Positions 62,181 through 64,000 of a stretch of DNA of 64,000 bases are shown here, piece after piece. Each line of letters starts with the position of its first letter. Position 1 is the first letter of the stretch. The stretch comes from Streptomyces sp. H39-S7. GTDB lineage: Bacteria > Actinomycetota > Actinomycetes > Streptomycetales > Streptomycetaceae. Location of the stretch: positions 186,001 through 250,000 of the forward strand of contig NZ_JAPVLU010000003.1 of the NCBI RefSeq assembly GCF_027158205.1, read 5' to 3'. Below the pieces are notes generated by a model, which was not told where the DNA came from, did no database searches, and was given only the letters and a program-made list of their open reading frames with translations. A program made the translations under genes and the position numbers.

Positions 62181-63464
62181 CTATCGGCCGCGGACTTCTG
62201 CTGTGCCGGAGTGTCGCGGGTGGGTCTCGTACATCCGCACGGCGACTGTCAGGCCGGAGGCGGCGGTGAGGGCGGCGACGGCCCAGATGGCGGTGGTCAG
62301 GCCGTAGGCGTCGGCGAGGGTACCGGCGAGGAGGGCGCCGACGGCGAAGCCGCCGTCGCGCCACAGCCGGTAGACGCCCACGGACCGAGCACGCCAGGCG
62401 GGGTGGGCGACGTCGCCGATGACGGCGAGCAGGGTGGGATAGACCAGGGCGGTGCCGAGACCGAGCAGGACCTGGGCGGCTGCCCAGACGCCGAAGGTGG
62501 TGCCGGTGGCGACCAGGGCGATGGCGACGGCCTGGATCAGCATGCCCGCGGTGATGAGGTGTTTGCGCCCGATCCGGTCGGACCACCAGCCGGTGAGGAG
62601 CTGACCCGCGCCCCATACGGCGGGGTAGATGGCAGCGAGGGCGCCGATCTGTCCGATGGACAGGCCGTGGGTGGCGAAGAGCAGGGGGAAGATGCCCCAG
62701 GCGAGGGCGTCGTTGAGGTTGTTGACCAGGCCGGCCTGGCTGGCGGCGGACAGGGCTTTGTCGGTGAAGCTGGTGCGCCGGGCGATCTGGGCGGTGGTCA
62801 ACCCGGTTACGGCGGCGTCCTGTACGGGGTGGCGTGCGGCCTCTGCGCGGGCGTGGTCGCGGGTCTCGCGGACGACGAGGGTGGACAGGCCCAGGCCGAG
62901 GGCGGCGTAGGCGGCGCCGAGCAGGAAGGGTTCGGGGCGCAGGCCGTAGTGGGAGGCGATGGCGCCGGTGGCCATGGCGGTGGCGGCGAGGGCGCCGTAT
63001 CCGGCGGCTTCGTTCAGGCCCATGGCCAGGCCGCGGCGTTCGGGCCCGGCGAGGTCGATCTTCATGATGACGGTGGTGGACCAGGCCAGGCCCTGGGAGG
63101 CGCCGAGCAGGATGTTCGCGGCGATAATCCAGCCCCAGGTGGGGCCCCACGCGAGCATGGCGGGGACCGGCAGGGCCAGCAGCCACCCGGAGATCAGGAC
63201 GGGCTTGCGGCCATAGCGGTCGGACAGGGTGCCGGCGAAGAAGTTGGTGACGGCCTTGGTGGCGCCGAAGGCCAGGATGTAGGTGAGTGCGGCGGTGTAG
63301 CCGTCGAGGCCGAAGACCTGCTCGGCCAGCGGTGACAGGACGGTGCGTTCCTGGCCGAGCATGCCGCCGACCAGGGCGTTGACGGCGACGAGCAGGGTGA
63401 ACTGGGCGAGGTTGGCGCGCAGTCCGAGCCGGATGCCGCCGTGATGGGGGGCGGTGGTGGTCAC
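62181..63464 (-). CDS. MFS transporter
   Basis: This 427-residue protein with 12 helices starts at a GTG that overlaps the upstream stop (GTGA, 63461-63464). FFAGTLSDRYGRKPVLISGW is motif A, and the second half repeats it as LLTGWWSDRIGRKHLITAG. The two halves are joined by an Ala/Thr-rich loop (about residues 205-225). It is coupled to a rhodanese-domain protein, so it may move a sulfur compound or a metal-related anion. Similar pairs occur in actinobacterial metal or sulfide regions. The substrate is unknown. Confidence 0.88.
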   Translation of the reverse strand: MTTTAPHHGGIRLGLRANLAQFTLLVAVNALVGGMLGQERTVLSPLAEQVFGLDGYTAALTYILAFGATKAVTNFFAGTLSDRYGRKPVLISGWLLALPVPAMLAWGPTWGWIIAANILLGASQGLAWSTTVIMKIDLAGPERRGLAMGLNEAAGYGALAATAMATGAIASHYGLRPEPFLLGAAYAALGLGLSTLVVRETRDHARAEAARHPVQDAAVTGLTTAQIARRTSFTDKALSAASQAGLVNNLNDALAWGIFPLLFATHGLSIGQIGALAAIYPAVWGAGQLLTGWWSDRIGRKHLITAGMLIQAVAIALVATGTTFGVWAAAQVLLGLGTALVYPTLLAVIGDVAHPAWRARSVGVYRLWRDGGFAVGALLAGTLADAYGLTTAIWAVAALTAASGLTVAVRMYETHPRHSGTAEVRGR

Positions 63465-64000
63465 TCGCCCTCCTGTAGCGAACGACCGGTGGCCGCAGCC
63501 CAGTCGGAGGGGCCGCCGTCGAGGACGGCGAGTCCGTGTTGTCCGGCGCGTTGCAGCAGGCTGGCGGCGGTCATGGCGCGCTCGCCGTGCCCGCAGGCGA
63601 CCACGGCACTGTCCGGGGCTTCGTCGGCGCGCGCGGCGAGGTCGCCGAGTTCGATGCCGACCGCGCCGGGGATGTGCCCGGCGGCATGTTCGGCGTGCTG
63701 CCGGATGTCGAGGACCGGCCGGTCGGCGATGCGGTCGGCGGTGAGGAGTTCGATGGTCTGCTCCTGGCCGCCGCCGGCGGTCCAGGCCGCCATCTCCAGG
63801 TGGCCCGCCAGGTGTTCGTAGCCGATCTTCAACGCCTGCCAGGTGATCTCGGTGAGGTCCTGACCCGGAGCGGTGACGACGACGAGCGGTGCGTCGTCGG
63901 GCAGCAGCCAGCCCAGCCAGGTGGCGAACTGGTCCCGCAGCGGGATGGAGACCGCTCCGGGAATGTGCCCGGCAGCGAAGTCGGCCACTGGGCGGGCGTC
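63461..64000 (-). CDS. Rhodanese-domain protein, 5' part outside window
   Basis: The frame is open to the window edge (the apparent start at 63988 is internal), so the N terminus is missing. About 179 residues are visible. They form two rhodanese domains: the first ends with GHIPGAVSIPLRDQ and lacks an active-site Cys, and the second has VLDIRQHAEHAAGHIPGAVGIELGDL and the loop VVACGHGERAMTAA with the catalytic Cys. Such tandem modules often follow an MBL-fold persulfide dioxygenase domain, so the full protein may oxidise or transfer sulfane sulfur. It is translationally coupled to the MFS gene downstream. Confidence 0.85.
   Translation of the reverse strand, partial: DARPVADFAAGHIPGAVSIPLRDQFATWLGWLLPDDAPLVVVTAPGQDLTEITWQALKIGYEHLAGHLEMAAWTAGGGQEQTIELLTADRIADRPVLDIRQHAEHAAGHIPGAVGIELGDLAARADEAPDSAVVACGHGERAMTAASLLQRAGQHGLAVLDGGPSDWAAATGRSLQEGE

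Overview
The window is chromosomal DNA of a Streptomyces-type actinomycete. G+C is very high, coding sequences show extreme third-position G/C, GTG and TTG starts are common, many genes lack a Shine-Dalgarno sequence, and the gene set is characteristic: a SCO4393-like SIS protein, a DtxR-type repressor, MqnB/MqnD of futalosine menaquinone synthesis, DUF2530, DUF2771, DUF3027 and a HelR-type RNA polymerase recycling ATPase. Most of the window (about 1-56600) looks like conserved core chromosome. The last 7.4 kb reads as an acquired metal and sulfur stress island.

Layout. 1-4435: 5' part of a Ser/Thr kinase facing away from four tandem genes with WXG100/type VII secretion character. 4469-11079: alpha/beta hydrolase, DtxR-type repressor, SIS protein, PAS-GAF sensor, a 360-bp region with a predicted promoter, a 12-codon ORF and a heavily folded RNA candidate, pdxH, and a second citrate synthase. 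11221-18903: FAD/Fe-S oxidoreductase, serC, secreted beta-propeller-like protein, SGNH hydrolase, aldo/keto reductase, a 28-residue membrane peptide gene and an RNA 2',3'-cyclic phosphodiesterase. 18914-28425: two MFS exporters each with a MarR regulator, an RHH protein, an NCS2 purine permease, a CtpE-like P-type ATPase and an NmrA-like reductase. 28440-39052: sacsin-like ATPase, DUF3027, MFS, DUF2771 lipoprotein, mqnB-mqnD, cold-shock protein, HAD phosphatase and a membrane protein. 39373-50990: Helicase_C_3 protein and XPB helicase around a VanZ gene, GT87 mannosyltransferase-like protein, HelR, and a two-component system. 51019-56553: cutC, HD hydrolase, Cmx-type efflux, DUF4031, MurR and murQ for cell-wall recycling.

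The island starts after a strong terminator at 56580-56623. A leftward run (DUF6153 protein, DUF305 lipoprotein, permease, methyltransferase) lies behind a sequence matching the CsoR copper operator pattern TACCC-N5-GGGTA at 60150-60164. It is followed by a CDF exporter divergent from an ArsR repressor, the C-terminal remnant of a tyrosine recombinase, and an MFS gene coupled to a rhodanese-domain protein that runs off the window. The clearest candidates for something undescribed are the small-ORF/structured-RNA locus at 8650-8920 and the copper-box module at 56813-60164. I could not run folding, homology or comparative searches, so domain limits and functions are read by eye from motifs and family knowledge.
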